Source: AP-15 sp963772295
GTDB taxonomy: Bacteria > Pseudomonadota > Alphaproteobacteria > ATCC43930 > CGMCC-115725
Direction: 5' to 3'
Assembly: GCA_963772295.1 (NCBI GenBank)
Contig: CAVYWO010000004.1
Coordinates: 62,001 to 126,000 of the forward strand
DNA length: 64,000 bases
Part shown: positions 45,248 through 54,200 of the stretch, piece after piece
Layout: each line of letters starts with the position of its first letter
Numbering within the stretch: the stretch's first letter is position 1
Translations under genes and position numbers: made by a program
Notes under the pieces: generated by a model
Databases searched by the model: none
The model's input: the letters and a program-made list of their open reading frames with translations, nothing else
Told to the model about the DNA's origin: nothing

Positions 45248-45352
45248 CCTGAAGGTCCTTAACCAACACCAGCCAACCGCCATGTCGAAACTACTTGACA
45301 GCAAAATCCCCATACGAGTCCGTGGGCGCCCGCAAAGGCGGGCGTTCCGGGG

Positions 45353-45625
45353 GTCGACACCGTTGCGGGAGCGCCGCTGCAGGTGCGCGTCGGGATCGCC
45401 ACCGGGCTGGTCGTTGTCGGCGATCTGATCGGCGGGGGGGCGGCGCAGGAGCTGGCGGTGGTCGGCGAGACGCCGAACCTGGCGGCGCGGCTGCAGGCGC
45501 TGGCCGAGCCGGGGGCCGTGGTGATCGCGCCGAGCACGCGACGGCCGACCGCCGGGCTGTTCGACTACGCCGATCTCGGCGCGGTCGAGATCAAGGGGCT
45601 GGCGGCGCCGACCCGCCAGGCATGA
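45353..45625 (+). pseudogene. SAM-domain class III cyclase, 3' part (continuation of 42788-43280)
   Basis: Continues the cyclase: VRVGIATGLVVVGDLIGG, VVGETPNLAARLQALAEPG and LFDYADLGAVEIKGLAAP. It stops at TGA 45623-45625 exactly where a dispersed repeat (tcatcgcgaggcg) begins, so the ATPase/TPR half seen in the paralogue at 29366 has been lost. The gene was hit at least twice. Confidence 0.85.
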
Positions 45626-45635
45626 AACTCAGCCG

Positions 45636-45990
45636 CTGTCATCGCGAGGCGCCCCCGGCCTTCCGAGGCCGTAATCCAATTGCCGAGCGGCTGGATCAAT
45701 GCCACGGGTCCTTCGAGGCCTCGCTGCGCGAGGCACCTCAGGATGAGGAATTCCTCAAACGCCATCAAAGGCTTCCCTCATGCTGAGGAGCGCCCATAGG
45801 GCGCGTCTCGAAGCACGCACAACGCCGATGCAGCCCTGTTTTTGGCGCCTCGGACAATTTCCTGACACCCTCCTTCGCCGGGGCAGGCTCGGCGCCGCGG
45901 CGATCTCGTCGTCGCGGAGTCGCGAGGGTCGGGATTCCTTCCCGGCCTGCGCCGGGACCGCTCCGCTCCTCGCAATGACCGCAGAGGTGG
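45636..45990. repeat. Cluster of dispersed palindromic repeats
   Basis: Contains tcatcgcgaggcg, ttcgaggcctcgctgcgcga, cctcaggatgagg, catgctgaggagcgccc with tagggcgcgtctcgaagca, and 'gctcctcgcaatgac'. These are extragenic repeat modules typical of alphaproteobacteria. The part 45795-45905 is an inverse copy of about 33440-33535. No gene is supported. Confidence 0.75.
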
Positions 45991-46125
45991 GCGGGCGCGG
46001 CTGTCAAACAGCATAAGCCGTCGGTATTTGCCGCCGAACCGCGCACGGAGCTTGCGGTCCAGCTCGCTCAGCGCCGACCGTAGGACGGGGTCACCAATCC
46101 GGCTCTGTCTGCCCATTTCTTCCAT
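45985..46125 (-). pseudogene. Nucleotidyltransferase remnant cut by a repeat
   Basis: From ATG 46125: RQSRIGDPVLRSALSELDRK, LRARFGGKYRRLMLFDSRAR, then the sequence runs into the 'tcattgcgag' repeat. This is the first part of an MNT-like nucleotidyltransferase (LFGSRAR-type motif, here FDSRAR); the catalytic region is missing. It is the second such remnant flanking the interrupted cyclase (see 42448). Confidence 0.6.
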
Positions 46126-46206
46126 GCGCTGGCGCTAGAAATATAGACCGGCCCCGCCAGTTAATCCGTAGCTGGGAAGCACGGTCGGGAACTGCCGCGC
46201 CGCTGA

Positions 46207-46614
46207 TCAAGGCGGCATCGCGGCGAAATGCGTGCGCTCGCCGCCAGAGTGAAGCCACGGGTGCGCGCGGCTCCAATAAAGATCCACCGCTGGCTTGAAA
46301 GCGGCGGGGTCGTCGAGGGTGCCGGCCACGACGATCGTCAGCCCCGGCATAACGTCTGCCTCGGCAAACACCCCCGAGCCACAGTTGGGACAGAATAGTC
46401 GCCGCACCTGTCGCCCGGCGTCGCTGGTGTTGCCGTAGGTCTTCAGCTCGCCCTGCACGCTTACCGACGAGGCGGGGAAAGCCATCCCTGTCAGGAATGC
46501 CGAGCCGGTAAACCGCTGACAGTCGCGGCAATGGCACAGGTAGCTGGATTTCGCCTCGCCGCTCGCGGTGTAGCGGACGTGTCCACACAGGCAGCCACCG
46601 GTCACGCTCGTCAT
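46207..46614 (-). CDS. GFA (glutathione-dependent formaldehyde-activating/CENP-V) family protein
   Basis: 135 residues, normal length. Zinc-binding cysteines are in GGCLCGHVRYTASG, YLCHCRDCQRFTGSAF and FCPNCGSGVF. The fold is shared by Gfa-type glutathione/formaldehyde enzymes and many uncharacterised proteins, so the substrate is not assigned. ATG 46614 is close to the divergent-looking end of the next gene; it seems to be a single cytoplasmic gene. Confidence 0.88.
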   Translation of the reverse strand: MTSVTGGCLCGHVRYTASGEAKSSYLCHCRDCQRFTGSAFLTGMAFPASSVSVQGELKTYGNTSDAGRQVRRLFCPNCGSGVFAEADVMPGLTIVVAGTLDDPAAFKPAVDLYWSRAHPWLHSGGERTHFAAMPP

Positions 46615-46676
46615 TGTCTTCCCCTTTTCGGCATCGCGTCCTGGAGAATGACACTACCCGTTTCGAGTGCCGCCGG

Positions 46677-47117
46677 CTATGGGGGGCGGACCGGCGGCAG
46701 GTCGAGGCGCGGGATTTCGATCGCCGGGCAGCGGTTCATCACCACCCTGATGCCCGCCGCCTCGGCGCGGGCGGCGGCCGCGTCGTCGCGCACCCCGAGC
46801 TGCATCCAGATCACCTTGACCCGTTTTGCGATCGCCGCGTCGACGACCTCGCCCGCCGCGGCGCTGCGGCGGAACACGTCGACCATGTCCACCGCCTCCG
46901 GGACATCGGCGAGCCGGGCATGGCAGGTCTCGCCGTTGATCCTGGTTCCGGCGGCGAAGGGGTTGACCGGGATCGCGCAATAGCCGCGGCGCTGCAGATA
47001 GGCCATGACGCGATGGCTCGGCCGCTCCGGCCGGGGGCTGGCGCCGACCACCGCGATCGTGCGTACCTCGAGCAGGATCCGGCGCAGGTAATCGTCGCTG
47101 TAGCGCTCGTGCGCCAC
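46677..47117 (-). CDS. CoA-binding (YccU-like) protein
   Basis: 146 residues. Rossmann-like CoA-binding domain: RTIAVVGASPRPERPSHRVM, YLQRRGYCAIPVNPF, DMVDVFRRSAAAGEVVD and KVIWMQLGVRDDAAA, ending VVMNRCPAIEIPR. This small family shares the fold of succinyl-CoA ligase alpha subunits; its physiological role is unsettled. It starts 4 bp after the enoyl-CoA hydratase stop, so the two form an operon, consistent with CoA-ester metabolism. Confidence 0.88.
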   Translation of the reverse strand: MAHERYSDDYLRRILLEVRTIAVVGASPRPERPSHRVMAYLQRRGYCAIPVNPFAAGTRINGETCHARLADVPEAVDMVDVFRRSAAAGEVVDAAIAKRVKVIWMQLGVRDDAAAARAEAAGIRVVMNRCPAIEIPRLDLPPVRPP

Positions 47118-47121
47118 GGCC

Positions 47122-47925
<804 letters not shown>

Positions 47926-47977
47926 GGGCTCTTCATCCTTGCCTGATCGACCCGGAAGCGCGACTCTCGCGCGCGCG

Positions 47978-49048
47978 ATGGGCGAGCGGCAACAGCTATC
48001 TTCGGGGGGGCCGGCGGCGGACCCCGGCGCACCGCTGCGCGAGGCCTGGTATTACGCGGCCGCCGGTGGGCGGCTGAAGCCCGGCGCCGTCCTCGCCAAG
48101 CTGATGCTCGGCGAGCCCGTGCTGATCGGCCGCGACCGATCGGGCGCGCCGTTTGCGTTGCGCGACATCTGTCCGCATCGCGGCATGCCGCTGAGCGCCG
48201 GCCGGTTCGATGGGCGCGAGATCGAGTGCTGCTATCACGGTTGGCGGTTCGACAGCGGCGGCCGGTGCATTGCGATCCCGTCGCTGGTGCCGGGCCAGAA
48301 ACTCGCCCTCGACCGGATTCGCCTGCGCCGCTACCCGGTGCGCGAGGTGCAAGGCAACATCTGGGCGTTTTTTGGCGAGGACCCCGCCGCGGCGCCCGAG
48401 ATACCGGTTCTCGACGGAATCGCGGACGCGGCGCCGCGGCTCGTCGAGACGGTCCGCTTTGCGGCGCCGATCGATCACGCCGTGGTCGGGCTGATGGACC
48501 CCGCGCACGGGCCGTTTGTGCATCGCGCCTGGTGGTGGCGCTCGCGCCGCTCGATCCGGGCCAAGGCAAAAGCCTTCGCGCCTTCCCCGTTCGGCTTCGC
48601 GATGACCCGCCACCCGCCGTCGCCGAATTCGCGCGGCTACCGGCTGCTCGGCGCCGCCGCGGAGACCGAGATCGTGTTTCGGCTGCCGAGCATCAGGATC
48701 GAGCACATCCAGGCCGGCCGCCACCTCGTCGCCAACCTGACCGCGCTCACGCCGATCGACGCCGGGACCACCGAGATCAACCACTGCGTCTATTGGACCA
48801 TGCCCTGGCTGAGCGTGCTGAAGCCGCTGCTGCGGCCCTATATCCGGGCCTTTCTCGATCAGGACCGGGCGATCATGGAGCGCCAGCAGCAGGGCCTGCG
48901 CTTCGACCCGCCGCTGATGCTGATCGACGACGCCGACACCCAGGCAAAATGGTACTACCGGCTGAAGCGCGAATACCGCCGCGCCAGGGCCGAGGGCCGT
49001 CCGTTCGCCAACCCGGTCGAGCCGCGCACCCTCGAATGGAGGAGCTGA
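47978..49048 (+). CDS. Rieske-type oxygenase, alpha subunit-like
   Basis: 356 residues. Rieske ligands are Cys65-x-His67 (DICPHRGMPLS) and Cys84-x2-His87 (ECCYHGWRF). The mononuclear iron site is MDPAHGPFVH (Asp174, His177, His182). The C-terminal domain resembles the vanillate/phenoxybenzoate or PaO-like single-component terminal oxygenases. ATG 47978 is used; upstream in-frame codons lack similarity. It is followed after 7 bp by hisI on the same strand, an odd pairing that may be accidental. Substrate unknown. Confidence 0.85.
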   Translation: MGERQQLSSGGPAADPGAPLREAWYYAAAGGRLKPGAVLAKLMLGEPVLIGRDRSGAPFALRDICPHRGMPLSAGRFDGREIECCYHGWRFDSGGRCIAIPSLVPGQKLALDRIRLRRYPVREVQGNIWAFFGEDPAAAPEIPVLDGIADAAPRLVETVRFAAPIDHAVVGLMDPAHGPFVHRAWWWRSRRSIRAKAKAFAPSPFGFAMTRHPPSPNSRGYRLLGAAAETEIVFRLPSIRIEHIQAGRHLVANLTALTPIDAGTTEINHCVYWTMPWLSVLKPLLRPYIRAFLDQDRAIMERQQQGLRFDPPLMLIDDADTQAKWYYRLKREYRRARAEGRPFANPVEPRTLEWRS

Positions 49049-49055
49049 GAGCGAG

Positions 49056-49478
49056 ATGACGGAGGCGATCGAGCGCGCCGTGGCCGAGATCCGGTTCGAC
49101 GCCGATGGTCTGGTGCCGGCCGTGGCGCAGCAGCACGACACCGGCGAGATCCTGATGCTGGCCTGGATGAACCGCGACGCGGTGCGGGCGAGCCTCAGCG
49201 AGGGCCGGGCCTGCTATTGGTCGCGCCGGCACCGCCGGTTGTGGCGCAAGGGCGAGACCTCGGGACAGGTCCAGCTGTTGCGTGAGCTGCGGCTCGACTG
49301 CGACGGCGACGCGCTGTTGCTGCTCGTCGACCAGCAGGGCGTGGCCTGCCATACCGGGCGCCGCAGCTGCTTTTTCCGGGGCTGGCGGGACGACGCCTGG
49401 ACAATGCTCGTCGCACCGCTGATCCCGCCCGAGACGCTCTATCCGGATGCGGCCGCCCCGGCGCAGGGTTCGGGGTGA
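49056..49478 (+). CDS. hisI: Phosphoribosyl-AMP cyclohydrolase
   Basis: 140 residues, the length of a stand-alone HisI. Motifs are GEILMLAWMNRDAVRASL, CYWSRRHRRLWRKGETSGQ, the metal-binding LDCDGDALLLLVDQ and the zinc-type cysteines in GVACHTGRRSCFF. It opens the adenine ring of phosphoribosyl-AMP in histidine synthesis. Other his genes are not in the window. Confidence 0.94.
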   Translation: MTEAIERAVAEIRFDADGLVPAVAQQHDTGEILMLAWMNRDAVRASLSEGRACYWSRRHRRLWRKGETSGQVQLLRELRLDCDGDALLLLVDQQGVACHTGRRSCFFRGWRDDAWTMLVAPLIPPETLYPDAAAPAQGSG

Positions 49479-49682
49479 ACCCGTGAGCCGCCGGCAATGC
49501 GAGATCGGAGTGCGCCGACCCGGGCGATCGCTTGCCGCGGGAAAACGCGGTCGAACTCGATCCCCAGCTGCCGATGCTGATCCGCCGGTGCTCAATCGCC
49601 GGAAGCGGATCGTTGGCATGCGGTCGCTCGGCGATATCGGCCGGCACGCGCCGCGCGATCGACCTCGCTAAGGAGCCGGTCC

Positions 49683-50096
49683 ATGGCAGACCACAGGAAG
49701 GCCGCCTGCCCCGCCCCGCGCGCCGTCGTTGCCGCGTGCGACAAGCGCTTGCCGGGGTTGCAGGCGCACTCGCGGGCGGCAGGCTACGCGCAGATCATCG
49801 CCGAGGGGATGGCGCTCGTCGCCCGCGCCGCCGAGACGGCGCCGAAGCTGGTCGATCTCTGTCACGGCAAATATCCCGACTTCGACCGGAAAATCTCCAC
49901 CCACATCCCGGTGGCGCTCCGGGAACAGGCGCGCCAGCTCAAGCGAGCGCGCGCCTTTGGATCGTTCCAGGAGATTTACCTCGAAGCCGTGCTGAGGGCG
50001 CTGGTCGATCGCGGTCTCTTGACGGCCGGGCTCGAGGCGACGCCCGGGAATGGCGAACCGGCCGCGCCGAAATCGGCGCGCCGCCGGACCGCATGA
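49683..50096 (+). CDS. Unknown protein with a C-terminal RHH-like segment, first gene of the archease/RtcB operon
   Basis: 137 residues with strong SD (aaggag) before ATG 49683. The N-terminal half is helical (LQAHSRAAGYAQIIAEGMALV) with an acidic/aromatic patch LVDLCHGKYPDF. The C-terminal half, ISTHIPVALREQARQLKRAR, FGSFQEIYLEAVLRALVDRG, has the strand-helix-helix pattern of a ribbon-helix-helix protein. It is 12 bp before archease and 461 bp before RtcB, on the same strand. Not a family I recognise; it may regulate or assist the RNA-repair operon, an inference from position only. Confidence 0.6.
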   Translation: MADHRKAACPAPRAVVAACDKRLPGLQAHSRAAGYAQIIAEGMALVARAAETAPKLVDLCHGKYPDFDRKISTHIPVALREQARQLKRARAFGSFQEIYLEAVLRALVDRGLLTAGLEATPGNGEPAAPKSARRRTA

Positions 50097-50108
50097 GCGC
50101 GAAATTCG

Positions 50109-50540
50109 ATGTCGTCCGCGGTCGAGCCGCATGCCGAGTTGTTCCCGCATGGCGCCGACGTCGGTGTTCGCGGCGTTGGTCCGACCTGCGCCTCGGCCTT
50201 CGAGCAGGCGGCGCTGGCGCTGACGATGGCGGTCACCGACCCGTCCGGCGTCACGCCGAAGGCGGCGGTCGCGGTCGTCTGCGAGGCGCCCGACGCCGCC
50301 ATCCTGCTGCACGACTGGCTCAACGCCCTGATCTATGAGATGGCGCTGCGGCACCTGGTATTCGGCCGCTTCGCCGTCGCGATCGAAGGCTGTCGGCTGG
50401 AGGGTCGGGCCTGGGGCGAGCCGGTCGATCGCGCTCGCCATATGCCGGCGGTCGAACCGAAAGGGGCGACGCTGACCGCCCTCATGGTCGCACAGCGAGA
50501 CGATGGCGCCTGGGTCGCCCAATGCATCGTCGACGTCTGA
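50109..50540 (+). CDS. Archease (RtcB cofactor)
   Basis: 143 residues. The N-terminal PHAELFPHGADVGVRGVGPT matches the archease metal-binding start (H-x-A-D-V/I-G), followed by AFEQAALALTMAVTDP, LHDWLNALIYEMALRHLVF and the C-terminal KGATLTALMVAQRDDGAW. Archease activates the RNA ligase RtcB by promoting its guanylation. Located 16 bp upstream of rtcB, which fixes the assignment. Confidence 0.88.
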   Translation: MSSAVEPHAELFPHGADVGVRGVGPTCASAFEQAALALTMAVTDPSGVTPKAAVAVVCEAPDAAILLHDWLNALIYEMALRHLVFGRFAVAIEGCRLEGRAWGEPVDRARHMPAVEPKGATLTALMVAQRDDGAWVAQCIVDV

Positions 50541-50556
50541 ACGGGTGATCTCGCAA

Positions 50557-51987
50557 ATGGAGCTGTCACGGCTGCACAAGGTATCGGCGTCGGAATGGCG
50601 CCTCGAACCCGCGGGCGCGATGCGCGTCCCGGCCGTCGTTTATGGCGACGAAAGCCTGATCGCCGAGATGGACGACAAGGTCCTCGAGCAGATCGGCAAT
50701 GTCGCCTGCCTGCCGGGCATCGTCGGTGCCGCCTACACGATGCCCGACGCGCATTGGGGCTACGGCTTCCCGATCGGCGGCGTCGCGGCGTTTGATCCCG
50801 AGGACCGGGGCGTGGTGTCGGCGGGCGGCGTCGGCTTCGACATTTCGTGCGGCGTCCGCACCTTGCTGACCGGCCTCAAGCGCGGCGACATCGAGCCCAT
50901 CAAGGAAGCGCTGGCCGACAGCCTCTACCGGTCGATCCCGGCGGGGCTCGGCAGCAAGGGGGCGATCGTGCTCGACGCCATCGAGATGGACCGCATGCTT
51001 GCCGGCGGCGCGCGCTGGGCCTTGGGACAGGGGTACGGGCGCGCCGAGGACCTCGATCGCATCGAGGAGGGGGGTGCGATGCCGGATGCCCGTCCCGACG
51101 CCGTGTCGAGCCGCGCCAAGGAGCGCCAGCGCGCCGAGATGGGCACGCTCGGCTCGGGCAATCATTACCTCGAAGTGCAGGAGGTGGCGGCGATCTCGGA
51201 GGTCGCGATCGCCGCGGCCTTTGGGCTGGCGCAGGGCGAGGTTGTCGTCAGCATCCATTGCGGCTCGCGCGGCCTCGGCCACCAGATCGGCACCGATTTC
51301 CTGCGCGAGATGGCGATTGCGGCGCCCGCGCACGGAATTACGCTGCCCGATCTCGAGCTGGCCTGCGCCCCGATCCGCTCCGAATTGGGCGAGCGCTATC
51401 TCGGCGCGATGCGCGCCGGCATCAATTGCGCGCTCGCCAACCGCCAGATCCTGACGCTTCTGACCCGCCGCGTCTTCGCGCATTTCTTCCCGGAGACGAC
51501 GCTGCCGGTGCTGTTCGACGTCTCGCACAACACCTGCAAGGAGGAAGACCACGAAGTCTCGGGCCGGCAACAGCGGCTCTTCGTCCATCGCAAGGGCGCG
51601 ACCCGTGCCTTTGGCGCCGGGCATCCCGGGCTGCCGGCGGCTTTCGCCGCCACCGGGCAGCCGGTCTTCATCGGCGGCAGCATGGGCACCCCGTCGGCGA
51701 TCATGGTCGGGCCGGCGCAGCGGCCGGAGCATGCCTTCGCCTCGTCGTGCCACGGCGCCGGGCGCCGGATGAGCCGGCATCAGGCGCTAAAGCACTGGCA
51801 TGGCCGGCAGGTGGTGGACGAATTGCGCCACCGCGGCATCATCGTCAAGAGCCCTTCGATGCGCGGCGTCGCCGAGGAGGCCCCGGGCGCCTACAAGGAC
51901 AGCATCGCCGTTGTCGCGGCCGCCCACGCCGCCGGTCTCTCGCGCAAGGTCGCGTCCCTCCAGCCGATCATCTGCATCAAAGGCTGA
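50557..51987 (+). CDS. rtcB: RNA-splicing/repair ligase RtcB
   Basis: 476 residues, full length. Conserved metal/GMP-binding motifs in order: YTMPDAHWGYGFPIGGVAAF, GGVGFDISCGVRTLL, LGSGNHYLEVQ, SIHCGSRGLGHQIG, LFDVSHNTCKEE, HRKGATRAFGAG, GGSMGTPSAIMVG, SSCHGAGRRMSRHQAL (guanylation region). RtcB joins 2',3'-cyclic phosphate and 5'-OH RNA ends with GTP and Mn. ATG 50557 is chosen because it follows the archease stop; an upstream frame overlaps archease. The RtcR regulator usually seen in proteobacteria is absent here. Confidence 0.95.
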   Translation: MELSRLHKVSASEWRLEPAGAMRVPAVVYGDESLIAEMDDKVLEQIGNVACLPGIVGAAYTMPDAHWGYGFPIGGVAAFDPEDRGVVSAGGVGFDISCGVRTLLTGLKRGDIEPIKEALADSLYRSIPAGLGSKGAIVLDAIEMDRMLAGGARWALGQGYGRAEDLDRIEEGGAMPDARPDAVSSRAKERQRAEMGTLGSGNHYLEVQEVAAISEVAIAAAFGLAQGEVVVSIHCGSRGLGHQIGTDFLREMAIAAPAHGITLPDLELACAPIRSELGERYLGAMRAGINCALANRQILTLLTRRVFAHFFPETTLPVLFDVSHNTCKEEDHEVSGRQQRLFVHRKGATRAFGAGHPGLPAAFAATGQPVFIGGSMGTPSAIMVGPAQRPEHAFASSCHGAGRRMSRHQALKHWHGRQVVDELRHRGIIVKSPSMRGVAEEAPGAYKDSIAVVAAAHAAGLSRKVASLQPIICIKG

Positions 51988-52024
51988 GGGCGCCGGCGCA
52001 TCGCGAGGCTGCCGCCCGCTCGGC

Positions 52025-54200
52025 TCATACGCCGGCGGCGCGGCCCTCGGCGACAATGGCGGCCACCCGGCGCAGTCGGGGATCGTCGCCGATCTCATCG
52101 AGAGTATGCGAAGAGCGCCGCCGCCAATTGGGGTGGCCTTCCGTCGTGCCCGGCAGGTTGGCCTGCTCGCACTCGCCGAGAATGTCCTCGAGCTGAACCA
52201 ACATCAGGCGCGCCTTGGAACGCGCCAAATAGGCGAGGATGGCGTCGCCGAGCGCCGGCGAAAAAGACGGCTCGCCGCTCTCCGAGAGGAACTCGGAAAA
52301 CCGCTCGGGCGCAATGAGCCCCTCGCGTGACAAGGCCTGGAGCAGCAGCAGCCGGTCGCGGCGACGCTCCGCCGTCTCGGCCTCGGCCGCCTGTTCGTCG
52401 GGATAGAGCCCGAGCCGCAGGCGCCAGGCGAGGTCGCGGCCGAGCCAGAAGCCCCGGATCGTCGCCATGTCGTGGGTATCCGCCGCCGCTGCGGCGAGCG
52501 ACGGATACCGGGAGGGGGGCAAGAAGCCGCGGTCAGCCGAGCGCTCGAAGAAAACAACGCGATAGGACAACACATTCGCCGCCTGGAGCCGGTCGCGGAA
52601 GCCCTCGGGGACGGTTCCCAGATCCTCACCGATCACCGCGCAGCGCTGCCGCTGGCTTTCGAGGGCCACGAGACGAAGCAGGTCGTCAAAGGGGTAGGAA
52701 ACATAGGCGCCGTTCGTCGGCTCGGTTCCGCTCGGTATCCAATAGAGGCGGTCGAGCGACATGACGTGGTCGATCCGCAGCACTCCGGCATGGCGCATAT
52801 TGGCGCGCAGCGAAGCAATGAAGGGCGCGTAGCCCTGCCGCCGAAGCGCCAGCGGATTCACCGGCGCCAAACCCCAATTCTGGCCGCGGCGGCTGAGCGG
52901 GTCGGGTGGTGCGCCGATGGCAACGCTCGGCGCCACCAATTCCTGGTCCGACCAAGCTTCTGCACCCTCGGGATCGGCGCCGACCGCAAGATCGCGATAG
53001 AACCCGATCGGCAGCCCGCCGAGGCGGCCGGCGGTCGCTGCTGCGGCCAGCTGCCGATCGGCTTGCCATTGCAGATATTGAAAGAATTCAACGCGGTCCC
53101 AATGCGCGGCGGCAAACTCGGCGACCTCGGCGCTGCGCGGGTTGCGCATCGGCTCCGGCCAGTTTCGCCAGGAGACAGCCTCGCCGCCGCGGCGAAAATG
53201 CTCGTGCAGGGCTTCGAAGATGACGAAATCTCTCAGCGGGCCGCCGCCGTCGCGCTGAAATTCGCGAAAGGCGCGGGCGCCGTCGCTCGTTGCCGTCGCC
53301 GCGCCGAGTTCCCGCGACCGGAAGCGAACGAACAGCGCTTCGAGTACCGGCCGCTTGCAGGCGGCGACGGCGCCATAGTCGATAAACTCGGCCGATCGTG
53401 CGGCCCAATGGGTGGCCCCGAACCATTGGCCGCCGATCAGGGCGCGAACGGTCTCGTCTTCGCCAAAGCCGGGCACCGCGGTCACGTCGATATAGAGATA
53501 GTTGAGCATGCTTCGGGATGATGGCGAATAGGGGCTGATGTGCCGCGGCTCGGCCGCAAAGAGCGCGTGCAGCGGGTTGACGCCGAGGACTGCGGCGCCG
53601 TGCGACCCGGCAATGCGAGCGAGGGTGGCGAGATCGCTGAAGTCGCCGATTCCCCAATTGCGCGCGCTCTGTTGGCCATAGAGCTGGCAGGTGAGCCCCC
53701 AGCAGCGGCCATCGCGCTCCAGTGCCGCCGGCAGATGGCAGCGCGGCGGTGCGACGATCAAAGTGAGCTCGGTCGACACTGCGCCGGCTTCGAGCGCCAA
53801 CCGGTGATAGCCGAGCGGCAATCCGGCGGGCAATGGCAGGACGAGCGACCCGCCGGGCCCCCCGCTGTCGGCTTCGAGCCGGCCGGAATGCTCTCTGCCG
53901 TCTTCGAGGCGGCAGGTCCAGACGATCTCGCGGGTCGGCGCCAACAGGCGCAGCACGAGTTGGGGGCGGGCGTCTTCGGCATGCACGAGGTGCGCCGGCC
54001 CGACACCGAGCGGCAAGAGCCGTTGCCGCGAATTCGAGCTCGGCCAAGGCGCTGGCCGGCTCCGCGCCCAGCCCGAACGCGACGGCCAGTGCCAGCAAGG
54101 TTTCGTCTGCCGCCTCCCGGCTCTGGCCGAGCGCATCGGTGAATTGCGGCTCGATGCCGATGCGTCGGGCGAGGCCTAGCAGCGCGGCGCGGTCGCTCAT
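52025..54200 (-). pseudogene. malQ: 4-alpha-glucanotransferase, one frame break near the N-terminus
   Basis: Frame 1 from ATG 54200 reads SDRAALLGLARRIGIEPQFT, then AFGLGAEPASALAELEF. The frame changes near 54025 to LLPLGVGPAHLVHAEDARPQ and the GH77 core: WGLTCQLYGQQSARNWGIGDF, LGVNPLHALFAAEP, LRIDHVMSLDRLYWIP (nucleophile Asp), IGEDLGTVPEG (acid Glu) and ADTHDMATIRGFW. About 724 residues, normal for MalQ. It transfers glucan segments between maltodextrins. Starts as an ATGA overlap with the glgX stop, so it is the last gene of the glucan operon. A one-base excess in the run before CGGCAACGG may be an error. Confidence 0.85.

Larger units (their letters stand above)
43281..45352 (+). mobile_element. 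IS110-family insertion (about 2.07 kb) inside a cyclase gene
   Basis: Defined by the broken cyclase: homology stops after VEAVAA at about 43280 and resumes at VDTVAGAPLQVRVGIATG (45353). Inside are the transposase (43382-44548), about 380 nt of structured non-coding DNA, a 104-residue passenger gene (44933-45247) and small hairpins at both margins (gtgggccttcagcccac on the left, cgcccgcaaaggcgggcg on the right). IS110 elements lack terminal inverted repeats and are guided by a bridge RNA from a non-coding end. The margins may be older palindromic repeats that the element used as target. Confidence 0.75.
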
